From Pseudomonas sp. B21_DOA (GTDB taxonomy: Bacteria; Pseudomonadota; Gammaproteobacteria; Pseudomonadales; Pseudomonadaceae), in contig CP086683.1 of assembly GCA_030544685.1 (NCBI GenBank), positions 4,092,001-4,156,000 of the forward strand: a stretch of DNA of 64,000 bases, written 5' to 3'. The translations under genes and the position numbers were made by a program. The notes beneath the pieces are model-generated. The model was not told where the DNA came from. It searched no databases and saw only the letters and a list, made by a program, of their open reading frames with translations. Each line of letters begins with the position of its first letter. Position 1 is the stretch's first letter. This document shows, one piece after another, positions 17,021 to 26,248 of this stretch.

Positions 17021-18940
17021 TCACTTCATCGATTGGGCGATGATCTGCACAAGATTCAACTGGGTGAACGGTTTCGGCAGACGCGGCAGTTCGTCGGCGA
17101 AACCTTCCAGGCGTTCGGCGTAACCGGTGGCCAGAATGATCGGCAGATCCGGCTTGAGCATGCGCAACGCGTGAGCCAGTTGCGCGCCGCTCATGTGCGG
17201 CATGGCCATATCGGTGATCACCAGATCGATCACCTCACCCCGATCGAACAATTCCAGCGCTTTAGCGCCGGAGGTCGCACCGACGACACGATGGCCGAGG
17301 TCTTCGAGCAACAGACTGGTGCTGGTCAATACCAGCGAATCGTCATCGACCACCAGCACACTGAGCCTCGGCACCGCAATCGGCGCCGCGTTGCTGTAAG
17401 TCGGGCGATTGACTGTCCGCTCGAGCGCCACCGGAATCCACAGCTCGGCCGCTGTGCCGCGGCCCTTCTCGCTTTTGAGAATAAAGCGTCCGCCCAACTG
17501 CTCGATGAAGCCATGCACCATCGACAAGCCCAGCCTGGTGCCTTTGCCCAGGCCTTTGGTGGTGAAGAACGGATCGCGGGCGCACGCCAGCGTGCTTTCA
17601 TCCATGCCTTCGCCGCTGTCGATCAGGCTCAGGCAGACGTAACGCCCGGCCGCCAGGGTCGAATGAGTTTGTTCCAGCACCACTTCGGCTTGCGCCTGAA
17701 TGATCACCGTGCCGCCCTCGGGCATGGCATCGCGGGCATTGGTGGCCAGATTGAGAATCGCCAGTTCCAGCTGGTTGCTGTCGGCCAGCACTGGTTGCAG
17801 ATCTTTCGGGAAGCGCGTTTCGATGCGAATTCCCGGCCCCAGCGAACTGCGCAACAGCCCGGTGATGCCTTGCACCAGTTGCGGGATATCGACCGATTCG
17901 GTCTTCAGTTCCTGGCGCCGGGCGAAGGCCAGCATGCGCTGGGTCAGCGACACACCGCGCAAGGCGCCCTGGGTGGCGTTTTCCAGCAGACGGGCGATTT
18001 TCGGCGCGTCACCGATGCGCTTCTGCACGATTTCGAGATTGCCGAGAATCACCGTCAGCAGGTTGTTGAAGTCATGGGCGATACCGCCGCTGAGTTGGCC
18101 GATCGCCTGCATCTTCTGCGCCTGGAACAATGCTTCGCGGGTCTTTTCCAGGGCCTGCTGCGCCTCGTGCGCCTCGGTCACATCGCGGGTGATCTTGGCA
18201 AAACCGAGCAGCGTGCCGGTGTCGCCGCGAATCGCATCGACCACGACGTGAGCGAGAAAGCGCGTGCCGTCCTTGCGCATCCGCCAGCTGCGGTTCTCGA
18301 ACCGGCCTTCGCGGGTGGCAATCTCCAGCGAACGCTGCGGCTCACCGACTTCGCGGTCTTCGGGGGTATAGAAAATCGAAAAATGCTGGCCGATGATCTC
18401 TTCCGGCAGATAGCCCTTGATACGCTGCGCGCCCTGGTTCCAGTTGCTGACGCAACCTTCGGGGCTGAGCATGTAGATCGCGTAGTCGGTGACGCCCTGC
18501 ACCAGCAGGCGGAACTGCTGTTCGCTTTGCTTGAGGGTTTCCTCGGCCATCTTGCGGTCGGTGAGGTCGCGGGTGATCTTGGCGAAACCGAGCAACTCGC
18601 CGCTGGGGTCAATGATCGGGTCAATCACCACGTGCGACCAGAAGTGCGTACCGTCCTTGCGCACCCGCCAGCCTTCACCTTCGAAACGACCTTCGCGGAT
18701 CGCCGTGTCCAGCGCCCGCTGCGGCATGCCGTTGGCGCGGTCTTCAGGGGTATAGAAGCGTGAGAAGTGCTCGCCGATGATCTCGGCTTCTTCATAACCT
18801 TTAAAACGTTTGGCGCCGGAGTTCCAACTGGTGATAGTACCGTCGGGGTCGATCATGTAGATCGCATAGTCGACAACCGCATCGATCAGCAGCCGGAAAC
18901 GGCTGTCTTCGATCGCTGCAGTTCTGTTGTTCTCACTCAT
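17021..18940 (-). CDS. PAS-PAS hybrid sensor histidine kinase with receiver
   Basis: A 639-residue soluble sensor kinase. Two PAS domains (about 15-135 and 145-260) share the repeated pattern FYTPEDR and LLGFAKITRD. The phospho-accepting His is in GGIAHDFNNLLT, the N box in NLATNARDAMPEGG, and ATP-lid motifs in GKGTRLGLSMVHGF. A C-terminal receiver begins VLVVDDDSLVL, with the phospho-Asp in VITDMAMPHMSG and the conserved Lys in RLPKPF. There is no membrane segment, so it should sense an intracellular cue. ATG 18940 overlaps the helicase stop by 8 bases (ATGAGTGA); an in-frame GTG lies at 18949. The output partner is not in the window. Confidence 0.9.
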   Translation of the reverse strand: MSENNRTAAIEDSRFRLLIDAVVDYAIYMIDPDGTITSWNSGAKRFKGYEEAEIIGEHFSRFYTPEDRANGMPQRALDTAIREGRFEGEGWRVRKDGTHFWSHVVIDPIIDPSGELLGFAKITRDLTDRKMAEETLKQSEQQFRLLVQGVTDYAIYMLSPEGCVSNWNQGAQRIKGYLPEEIIGQHFSIFYTPEDREVGEPQRSLEIATREGRFENRSWRMRKDGTRFLAHVVVDAIRGDTGTLLGFAKITRDVTEAHEAQQALEKTREALFQAQKMQAIGQLSGGIAHDFNNLLTVILGNLEIVQKRIGDAPKIARLLENATQGALRGVSLTQRMLAFARRQELKTESVDIPQLVQGITGLLRSSLGPGIRIETRFPKDLQPVLADSNQLELAILNLATNARDAMPEGGTVIIQAQAEVVLEQTHSTLAAGRYVCLSLIDSGEGMDESTLACARDPFFTTKGLGKGTRLGLSMVHGFIEQLGGRFILKSEKGRGTAAELWIPVALERTVNRPTYSNAAPIAVPRLSVLVVDDDSLVLTSTSLLLEDLGHRVVGATSGAKALELFDRGEVIDLVITDMAMPHMSGAQLAHALRMLKPDLPIILATGYAERLEGFADELPRLPKPFTQLNLVQIIAQSMK

Positions 18941-21264
18941 CACACTCACCCGCCACTGTCATGGGCAGAAGTATGCGTGAATCCGCCGATTTGAAAAGTA
19001 CCGGTTCGCTTCTGATCGCCCACCAGCGCGGCAACAACTGTTTGATGCGGCTTTCAGCAAAGCGGTCGTCGATGAGCATGACCGTGCCGCGATCCTCGCG
19101 GGTGCGGATCACCCGCCCGGCGGCTTGCACGACTTTTTGCATGCCCGGGTACAGATAGGTGTAGTCGTAACCGGCGCCGAAAATCGCCGCCATGCGCCGC
19201 TTCATCTGCTCGTTGACCGGATTGAGCTGCGCCAGCCCCAGCGTGGCGATGAACGCACCGATCAGCCGCGCACCGGGCAAATCGATGCCCTCGCCAAACG
19301 CACCACCCAACACTGCAAAGCCAACGCCTTGGCTGTCGGCGCTGAACTGGTCGAGAAACGCTTGGCGCGCGCCCTCGGCCATGCCCCGCGATTGCAACCA
19401 CTGGGTGATGTGCGGATGGCGCTCGGCCAACAACGTCGCGACCTGTTGCAGGTAATCGAAACTGCTGAAGAACGCCAGATAGTTGCCCGGGCGCTCGCTG
19501 AACTGGTGCGCGATCAGCTCGACAATCGGCTCCAGCGAAGCTTGCCGATGGTTAAAACGCGTGGAGATCTGGCTGACGATGTGCACCTGCAACTGCTCGG
19601 CGCTGAATGGCGACTCGACGTCGATGCACACGGTGTCGGCGGGCGTGCCGAGCAGATCGGCGTAGTAGTTGCGCGGGCTCAGCGTGGCCGAGAACAGCAC
19701 GCTGCTGCGCGCGCGCGCTCAGGCGCGGGCCGATGAACGCTGCCGGCACCACGTTGCGCAGGCACAGTTGCGACAACGGACGCTTGCGCTCGAGATCGCG
19801 TTTGCTGATATCGAACAGGTAATGCTCGTCATACAGCTCGGCGACCCGGGCGAATTGCAGCAGATCGAAATAGAAGTTCTGCAAGCCGCTGTCGAGGCCT
19901 TGCGGATGATCGTTGAGGTAATCGCCAATGGCCGCGCAACATAGCGAAATGGCTTGCAGGAGTTTGTCTGGGGCTTTGTCGTAGGCCTGATACGCCGCCA
20001 GTTGCGGCGCATGCAGCGCGTTCCATTCGCGGTTGACCCGCTGCAGGGCATTCTTCAGCGCTGCCGGCGCGGTCTTGCGCACAGTGCCGAGGGTGAACTG
20101 GTCGAGACTGGCGCTGTACATCTGCCGGCCGCGCTCGACCAGGTTGTGCGCTTCGTCGGCCAGCACCGCGACTTTCCACTGATTGAGCTGGGCGAGACCG
20201 AACAGCAGCGCGCTGAAATCGAAGTAATAGTTGTAGTCGGCTACCACCACGTCCGCCCAGCGGGCCATTTCCTGACTCAGGTGATACGGGCACACGCTGT
20301 GCTGCGCGGCGACTTCACGCATCGCTGCCTGATCCAGCAGGTTGATGCGGCTGGCGGCTTCGCGGGCGGCGGGCAAACGATCATAAAAGCCTTGGGCCAG
20401 CGGGCAGGATTCGCCATGACAGGCCTTGTCCGGATGCTCGCAGGCCTTGTCGCGAGCGACCATTTCCATGACTCGCAACGGCAAATCGGGCGTTTGCCTG
20501 AACAACACCTGGCTGGCATCCAGCGCCAGCTTGCGCCCCGGGGTCTTGGCGGTGAGAAAGAACACTTTGTCCAATTGCTGCGGCGCCAGGGCCTTGAGCA
20601 TCGGGAACAGCGTGCCAAGGGTTTTGCCAATGCCGGTCGGCGCCTGGGCCATCAGGCAGCGGCCGGTGCTGACGGCTTTGAACACCGACTCGGCCAGATG
20701 CCGTTGGCCGGGACGAAAATCCGAATGCGGGAACGCCAGTTGTTGCGCGGCCAGATTGCGCGCCTCGCGATGGGCCATTTCCTGCTCGGCCCATTGCAGG
20801 AACAAGCCGCACTGTTGCGCGAAAAACCCCTGGAGCGCCTCGGCGCTGTGGGATTCGACCAGGCAGGTTTCCTTTTCGCTGACGATGTCGAAATACACCA
20901 GCGCCAGATTGATCTGCTGCAGTTGCAGTTTCTGGCACATCAACCAGCCGTAGATCTTCGCCTGCGCCCAATGCAACTGGCGGTGATTGGCCGGTTGCTT
21001 GCTCAGGTCACCGCGATAGGTTTTGACTTCTTCCAGGCAGTTTTGCGCCGGATCGTAGCCATCCGCCCTGCCCTTGACCTTCAGCGCGCCGAATTCGCCT
21101 TGCAGCGCCACTTCGCTCTGGTACTGCTCGCTGCGCCGCGAGGCCACGGTGCGATGGCCGACGATGCCTTCCAGCGCGGTCGGCGACGGGGTGAAACGCA
21201 GGTCGAGGTCGCCGGTCTTGGCGGTGAACTCGCACAATGCACGGACGGCGATGCTGTAGCTCAA
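18933..21264 (-). CDS. Rad3/DinG-type Fe-S DNA helicase with RecB/Cas4-like N-terminus; one frame break
   Basis: About 776 residues after correction. The N-terminal 180 residues show a RecB/Cas4-like nuclease signature: GRADGYDP, EEVKTY and QAKIYG. Then comes Walker A (APTGIGKT), four cysteines for an XPD-type Fe-S cluster (ACEHPDKACHGESCPL and CPYH), DEAH in ADEAHN, and C-terminal helicase motifs (LFSATLSP, QAAGRVIRTREDRG). The frame changes inside a GC dinucleotide run at 19707-19718 (RLSAR to SSVLFSATL). I place the start at TTG 21264, overlapping the stop of the VRR-NUC gene (TTGA). Likely role: unwinding and trimming damaged DNA together with that nuclease. Confidence 0.87.
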
Positions 21265-22913
21265 GCGCTCTGCTCCGCCCACTGCACGTAACATACCGCC
21301 ACCGGCATCTGATGCTCGTGGCAGAACTCCAGCCAGCGCAGTTGATTGTCCTGCAAGCGGTCGCCGGGGCCTTTGACTTCGATCATTCGGTAGGTCTTGT
21401 GCTGCGGCCAGAACTGGATCAGGTCCGGCATGCCAGCACGGTTGGCCTTGATATCGAGCAACAGGCGGTTGAACCAGTGTTTCAGGTGTTCGGCGGGCAG
21501 ACAGGCCAGCGCCTGCTCGAGCAGGTCTTCATTGAGCGCGCCCCAGAACACGAACGGCGACTGAATGCCCCACTTGTCGACGAAGCGCTGGCGGATGGTC
21601 TCGGCGTAGCGACCGTCATCGAGTTCGCCCAGGCAGGCCTGGAACAGTTCAGTGCGGCGCTCGAGAAAGTCTTCGCTGAGCAGATCGACCGGACCGCGCT
21701 GGAACGGGTGGAAAAACGCACCCGGCAACGGCGCAAAGATCGCCGGCCAGCACAACAGGCCAAACAGTGAATTGATCAGGCTGTTCTCGACGTAATGCAC
21801 CGGGCCGTCTTCGTCATGCAGGTGCGCTTGCACATGGAATTCCACTGACCGCGCCGGATCGGTGCGCGGCAAGTGCAAGTCCAGACGCTCGACCTCTCTG
21901 GCCTTGACGCGCTTGAGCGGCGGGCCGCCGAGTTTGCGCCGCAGACGTGGGACGATGCGCTGCAGACCTTGCTGCTCGGCCGCGCTTTGCGGCGCCTGTT
22001 CGGCCAGCGTGCCAAGCTCCAGCGCCAGCGCGTATTCGCCGCAACGTTCGAGCACACGGATCATGCGCAATCGCGCGCCCGGGTAGGTGCAGTCGCGGTA
22101 AACACTCAAAGCGAGCGCAAAGTCGCCGATGCGCTCGCCATATTGGCCGATCTGGAACAACGCCTTGGCTTGTCGGCGGCGCAGCCACGGGTTGTCGAAT
22201 TGCACGGCGTTGATCTTCTCGACGATCTCTTCCAGCGCCTCACCCGCCTCGAAACGCAACTGGCACTGATGCAGGAACAGGCAGGCGTCGACGTCTTCGC
22301 GACTGCGCAGGCCTCGGGAGTCAGCGCAGAATTCGACTTTTTCATAGGTGAAGATGCCCAGGTCGGCCAGGACGAACTCCGACCAATCCTGATACAGATT
22401 GCCGAAGAACATCAGGCGCAGGCGATCGCACAAATCCATGAGGGTCAGGCTGAACAGCCGGTCAGCCAGTTGCGGGGCCCAGGCGCGCAGGGTTTGCGCC
22501 TCGCTGAACTGTTCGGTCAGCACCGGCAGCCACTCGTCTTTACGCCCTTTCGGCTGTTCTATAAAAGCGCCAAAGGCTTGCAAGAGCTCAGCCTTGAGCA
22601 AGACATCGAACAGTTCTGCCAGCGTCAGCGCGGCGTGTTCGTCGAGCCAGCCACGTTCGAGCAAAGGCTGAGCCGCCTCGGCAACGTCACCAATTTCCAG
22701 ATAGTTGAGTTTGCTCGCACGAAAGTGAATGCCCTTGCGCATGACCATGCGCACCAGCAATCCCTGGGAGGTTTGCGGCAGCGTATTGAAGTCGCGGATG
22801 AAGCCGTGCTCGCTTGCGCTCATCACATCGGCATAGCGAAGTGCAAGCCAATCAAGCACTTGCCGGAAGTTGTTAAGGTAATAGAACGGATCGTCGAGAG
22901 GGTTGGAGGTCAC
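21261..22913 (-). CDS. FAN1-like VRR-NUC domain nuclease
   Basis: A 550-residue protein resembling bacterial FAN1 (the P. aeruginosa enzyme is of similar size), a structure-specific 5' flap nuclease that can unhook interstrand crosslinks. The start is GTG 22913, giving MTSNPLDDPFYYLNNFRQVL; no strong ribosome site is visible. The middle is helical, TPR-like. The VRR-NUC domain is at the C-terminus with the catalytic set GMPDLIQFWP, MIEVKGPGD and NQLRW. Its stop overlaps the TTG start of the helicase gene, so the two proteins are probably made in step. It is divergent from the small lipoprotein gene. Confidence 0.9.
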   Translation of the reverse strand: MTSNPLDDPFYYLNNFRQVLDWLALRYADVMSASEHGFIRDFNTLPQTSQGLLVRMVMRKGIHFRASKLNYLEIGDVAEAAQPLLERGWLDEHAALTLAELFDVLLKAELLQAFGAFIEQPKGRKDEWLPVLTEQFSEAQTLRAWAPQLADRLFSLTLMDLCDRLRLMFFGNLYQDWSEFVLADLGIFTYEKVEFCADSRGLRSREDVDACLFLHQCQLRFEAGEALEEIVEKINAVQFDNPWLRRRQAKALFQIGQYGERIGDFALALSVYRDCTYPGARLRMIRVLERCGEYALALELGTLAEQAPQSAAEQQGLQRIVPRLRRKLGGPPLKRVKAREVERLDLHLPRTDPARSVEFHVQAHLHDEDGPVHYVENSLINSLFGLLCWPAIFAPLPGAFFHPFQRGPVDLLSEDFLERRTELFQACLGELDDGRYAETIRQRFVDKWGIQSPFVFWGALNEDLLEQALACLPAEHLKHWFNRLLLDIKANRAGMPDLIQFWPQHKTYRMIEVKGPGDRLQDNQLRWLEFCHEHQMPVAVCYVQWAEQSA

Positions 22914-23107
22914 GGGATTTCAAAGCCACGGCAAGCGAACACTGGTTATGCGTACAGATACCAGCTCAGCCCTGCCCGGCGCAAACGGAAAAAGATCAAT
23001 GGCATTTTTCGCGCCGCCATCGAACTTTTCCGCCGATGTTGGCACCAACCGCGTTAGAGGGCCGACAATGCCCGCAATCACATTCAAGCAAGGAGTCAGA
23101 GGTGGGT

Positions 23108-23332
23108 ATGAAAATCAAGATGCTGGGCATTCCTGTAGCAGTCGCAGCCCTGTTGGCGCTGAGCGGCTGTTCGACCCAGACCGTGGTGACGCTGCAGAAC
23201 GGCACCCAGTACCTGACCGAGGACATGCCGAAAACCAAGACCGAAGACGGCTTCTATGAGTTCGAGGACATCTCCGGGGCCAAGGTCAAGGTTCGCGCTG
23301 ATGAAGTCGCGACCGTGCGCAAGGAAGACTGA
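23108..23332 (+). CDS. YgdI/YgdR-type small lipoprotein
   Basis: A 74-residue lipoprotein: lysine-bearing N-terminus, hydrophobic stretch VAVAALLALSG and lipobox LSGC with the acylated Cys near residue 20. The remaining 50 residues form an SH3-like fold typical of DUF903 (TVVTLQNGTQYLTEDMPKTK, GAKVKVRADEVATV). AAGGAG lies upstream. Members sit in the envelope; their function is unclear. Confidence 0.88.
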   Translation: MKIKMLGIPVAVAALLALSGCSTQTVVTLQNGTQYLTEDMPKTKTEDGFYEFEDISGAKVKVRADEVATVRKED

Positions 23333-23345
23333 TCCGCCGCCTTTC

Positions 23346-23432
23346 CTGTGGGAGCTGCCGAAGGCTGCGACCTTTGATGTTGCTTCAAGCATTGAAGATC
23401 AAAGATCGCAGCCTTCGGCAGCTCCTACAGGG
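23346..23432. repeat. Long inverted repeat (GGAGCTGCCGAAGGCTGCGA type)
   Basis: A perfect palindromic pair of about 30 bases per arm, with arms TGTGGGAGCTGCCGAAGGCT and the inverse, lies between two convergent genes. It is another Pseudomonas repeat class and could act as a bidirectional terminator. Confidence 0.8.
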
Positions 23433-23441
23433 ATTGTTTCA

Positions 23442-23813
23442 TTATTCGAATGCCGGCATGCCGGGAATGCTGCCGTCGCAGCTCAGGTAACTCCCGCCGC
23501 GTTTCACCAATTCCTCCTGCAACCGCTGGCAACGCTGGCGCTCCTGTTGATCCATTCGATCAATACTGAGATTGCCAGTCGTCTGTGGCTTGTTTTCACC
23601 CAGGCGGATCGTCACGAACGGCTGCTCCGGCTGGATCTGAAAACGACTTTTCGGTTCGACCGGCTCAAGCGTTTCATCCTTCGCCGGGTCCGGCAGTTGA
23701 TCGGAGGTGATGCCGTAACGGCTGAGAATCGAACTCTGAGGCAGATCGGCCCAGACACTCGCTGAACCCAGCGCCAGTGTGATAACGCCGATATACCCCT
23801 TGAAACCTTTCAC
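23442..23813 (-). CDS. Periplasmic protein of unknown function
   Basis: A 123-residue protein with a clear Sec signal peptide (MKGFKGYIGVITLALGSASVWA). The mature part is polar, rich in Pro and Gln, and ends with two cysteines region (QRCQRLQEELVKRGGSYLSC) that could form a disulfide. I do not recognise the family. It is convergent with the lipoprotein gene and precedes a REP pair. Confidence 0.65.
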   Translation of the reverse strand: MKGFKGYIGVITLALGSASVWADLPQSSILSRYGITSDQLPDPAKDETLEPVEPKSRFQIQPEQPFVTIRLGENKPQTTGNLSIDRMDQQERQRCQRLQEELVKRGGSYLSCDGSIPGMPAFE

Positions 23814-23950
23814 GCATGAATCTCCTGTACTCGATGGCGGTTAGCTGAAGAACGTGTGTGCACGTGCTGGCTTTAGGCCGCATTTCCTGTTTTGCAGGGG
23901 TTTGAGTCGGAGAATGGCTTTCAAGTCACTTTTGATACTGCGTCATCGTA

Positions 23951-24028
23951 CTTCGCGAGCAGCCTCGCTCCCACAGGGAGTTGTGAACGACACAGCTCCG
24001 GTGTGGGAGCGAGCCTGCTCGCGAAGGG
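23951..24028. repeat. Inverted REP pair
   Basis: Two REP palindromes facing each other (GCGAGCAGCCTCGCTCCCAC and GTGGGAGCGAGCCTGCTCGC) lie downstream of the lipase gene. Nothing else is seen in 23814-24051. Confidence 0.85.
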
Positions 24029-24051
24029 CCATCAAAGGCCAAGCATCAACC

Positions 24052-25904
24052 TCAGGCGATAACAACCCCGTCGGCGCTCAAACTGCCCAGTGCCACGCCG
24101 ACCAACGTCACCGAATCCGCGCCGAACGTCAGCACGGTGTCCTGCCCGACCGCCGACGCATGGGCACGCAAATCTTGCCCCGGCAACACGCCCTGCACGC
24201 CAAGAAACACCAGCGTGTCATCGGCCGTATAGCCAATCACACGATCCTGGCCAAACGCGCCATTGAACAGAAACGTATCCGCGCCGCCGCCGGATTCCAG
24301 CAGGTCATTGCCAGCACCACCGACCAACACATCATTTCCCGTACCGCCGAGCAAATGATCATCGCCGTCCAGCCCGAACAGCCAGTCACCGCCGGCATGC
24401 GCTTTCAGTGTGTCGGCGCCGGCCGTTCCTCTAACGCTTGATTCGTAAGCGGTGAGATTACTGCCGACTTTCAAACCGGTGGCAGTGACGCTGTGCAGCA
24501 CGTCGTCCTTGAACACGCCCCAGAGAAACCCCGGCTCTTTGCTGACGATGCTGCCGATGTCGCGGGTGATGCTGATCCCGCCGTTGGCATCGCGGATGTA
24601 CAGGTTGCCGGCGCCGTCGTTGGCAAAATCGAAGTGCTTCACCGTCTGCTGCAATTCGAGCGTGTTGCTGCCCTGCCCGCCCAGAATGACGTTATAGCCG
24701 CCGCTGTCACGGAAGCTGTCATTGCCGGCGCGGCCTTCCAGATAGTCATTGCCGCTGCCGCCCTGGATCAGGTCGTTGCCGTCACTGCCGATGATGAAGG
24801 TGCTGCCATTGTGGATCTCGGCGTTGCGGTTAAGGTCCTGGACCCAAGTGTTGGCCCGCGCCGGGTCGGACAGGTTGGCGACGATGATGGTCGAGTCGCG
24901 GCTGGTCAGGTCGTAGAACTTCGACTCCAGCACGCGGGTCATGCCGTCGCCGTAGCCAGTGGGCAGGTGCGAAATCCACGTCGGGATATTCAGGATCGAA
25001 TACGGCAGCACATTCCACGCGTTCGAGGCGTAGTGATCGTTGAAGCTGACGATATTGTCGGTGGTCGACGCGTGCGGCGCATCGTGCACGCCAACCGAAG
25101 CGCCAGTGAAAGTAGAGCCGTCGAGGGCACGAAACACCGGGTCGTTTTCGTAGCCGATATTCAGCACCTTGTCGGTGCTGCTCTGAGTCGGCGATGCGTA
25201 GGCGATGTAGTTGGAATCGGCGAAGAAGCCGTCCCACTTGCCAGCGCTCAAGTCAGCCATGCTGTTCACCGCCAGGCCGCCCAGGCTATGGCCGCTGACC
25301 AGCACGTCCTTACCGCTGAGGCCGTTGGCCCGGGCGAATGCGACGACATCGTTGAGCAGATTGCCGAAGGCTTCGCCGACGTAGTTTTTTGCGTAATCGG
25401 CCGGGCCGAAGGCCGCGAGCAGATCGTTGATCACGTCGCCAATCGAATCACCGATGAGGATTTCGCGCGGGCCGCTGGTGCCGCGAAAGGCAATGCCCAA
25501 CTCAGTGAGATGGCCCTGTGCGTCGTACTTGCCGAGGAGTTCCACCTGCGCACTGGTATAACCGGCCTTCTCGCCGAAAAACGTCCCGCGTGCATCGGTC
25601 TTGCCTTCGTAGCCCAATTGCGCGGCGCTGATCGGCGTCCAGCCGGCCTTTGCACCGCCTCGAGGGCGAGTTTTTCCGAATCAGGATTCCACGGGATACC
25701 GGGGATCACCCCTTGCGAATCGGTGCCGCCAATCAACGCGGTGACCAGCGTCGCCGGCAGACCGAGGCCAAAGCCGTTGTGCTGGTAACCGGCGGCGAAA
25801 CCGTTATCGAGGTTGTGATAGGAGTACAGCGTGATCGCCATGGCATCGCTGAACAGCGCCTTGGAATCGGCCGTGCCGAAGTGCTTGTAGTCGTATACAC
25901 CCAT
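24052..25904 (-). CDS. lipA: RTX lipase / polyurethanase, family I.3 (type I secreted); one frame break
   Basis: About 617 residues after adding one A in a short A run (25649-25651), which joins PDSEKLALEAVQ to KAGWTPISAAQLGYEG. The catalytic Ser lies in VSGHSLGG. The C-terminal third has calcium-binding RTX nonapeptides (GGSGNDYLEG, GGTGNDVLVGGAGNDLL) and an uncleaved C-terminal signal ending VVIA, as in the lipases TliA/LipA and polyurethanase PueB. It is exported by AprDEF. I chose ATG 25904 (MGVYDYKHFGT), 8 bases after AGAGG; an ATG two codons upstream is also possible. It is the last gene of the apr locus. Confidence 0.93.
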
Positions 25905-26020
25905 TGCCATTGCCTCTCTTGTTGTTGGAATTGTCAGAGATAGCTCACAGCCAGAGCCCAGGGCTCCGGACCATTCATTACGTCTTGCGATGACCCTCAA
26001 ATATCATGTGTACGCAGTAC

Positions 26021-26111
26021 CTGTGGGAGCGGGCTTGCTCGCGAAAGCGGAGTGTCAGACGGCACCATCTTGACTGACACTCCGCTTTCGCGAGCAAGCC
26101 CGCTCCCACAT
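26021..26111. repeat. Inverted REP pair between prtB and lipase
   Basis: Arms of about 35 bases match perfectly (GTGGGAGCGGGCTTGCTCGC and inverse, extended by GAAAGCGGAGTGTCA). The rest of the 344-base gap 25905-26248 is low in structure apart from a short repeated TTTGGATCTCCTGCACA phrase near 26111-26165. Confidence 0.85.
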
Positions 26112-26248
26112 TTGGATCTCCTGCACAATTAAAATCTCCTGCCCATTTGGATCTCCTGCACAGTTGGATTTTTGTAATCGAACAATCCCATGTGCAGCGC
26201 TCCATTTTGTGAAAAACCGGCAGCCGGTGAAGCGCTGCCGGTTACGCC

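Noticed and set aside
17033..18763. A 576-codon open frame antisense to the histidine kinase
   Set aside because: Shadow of the kinase gene; no recognisable protein.
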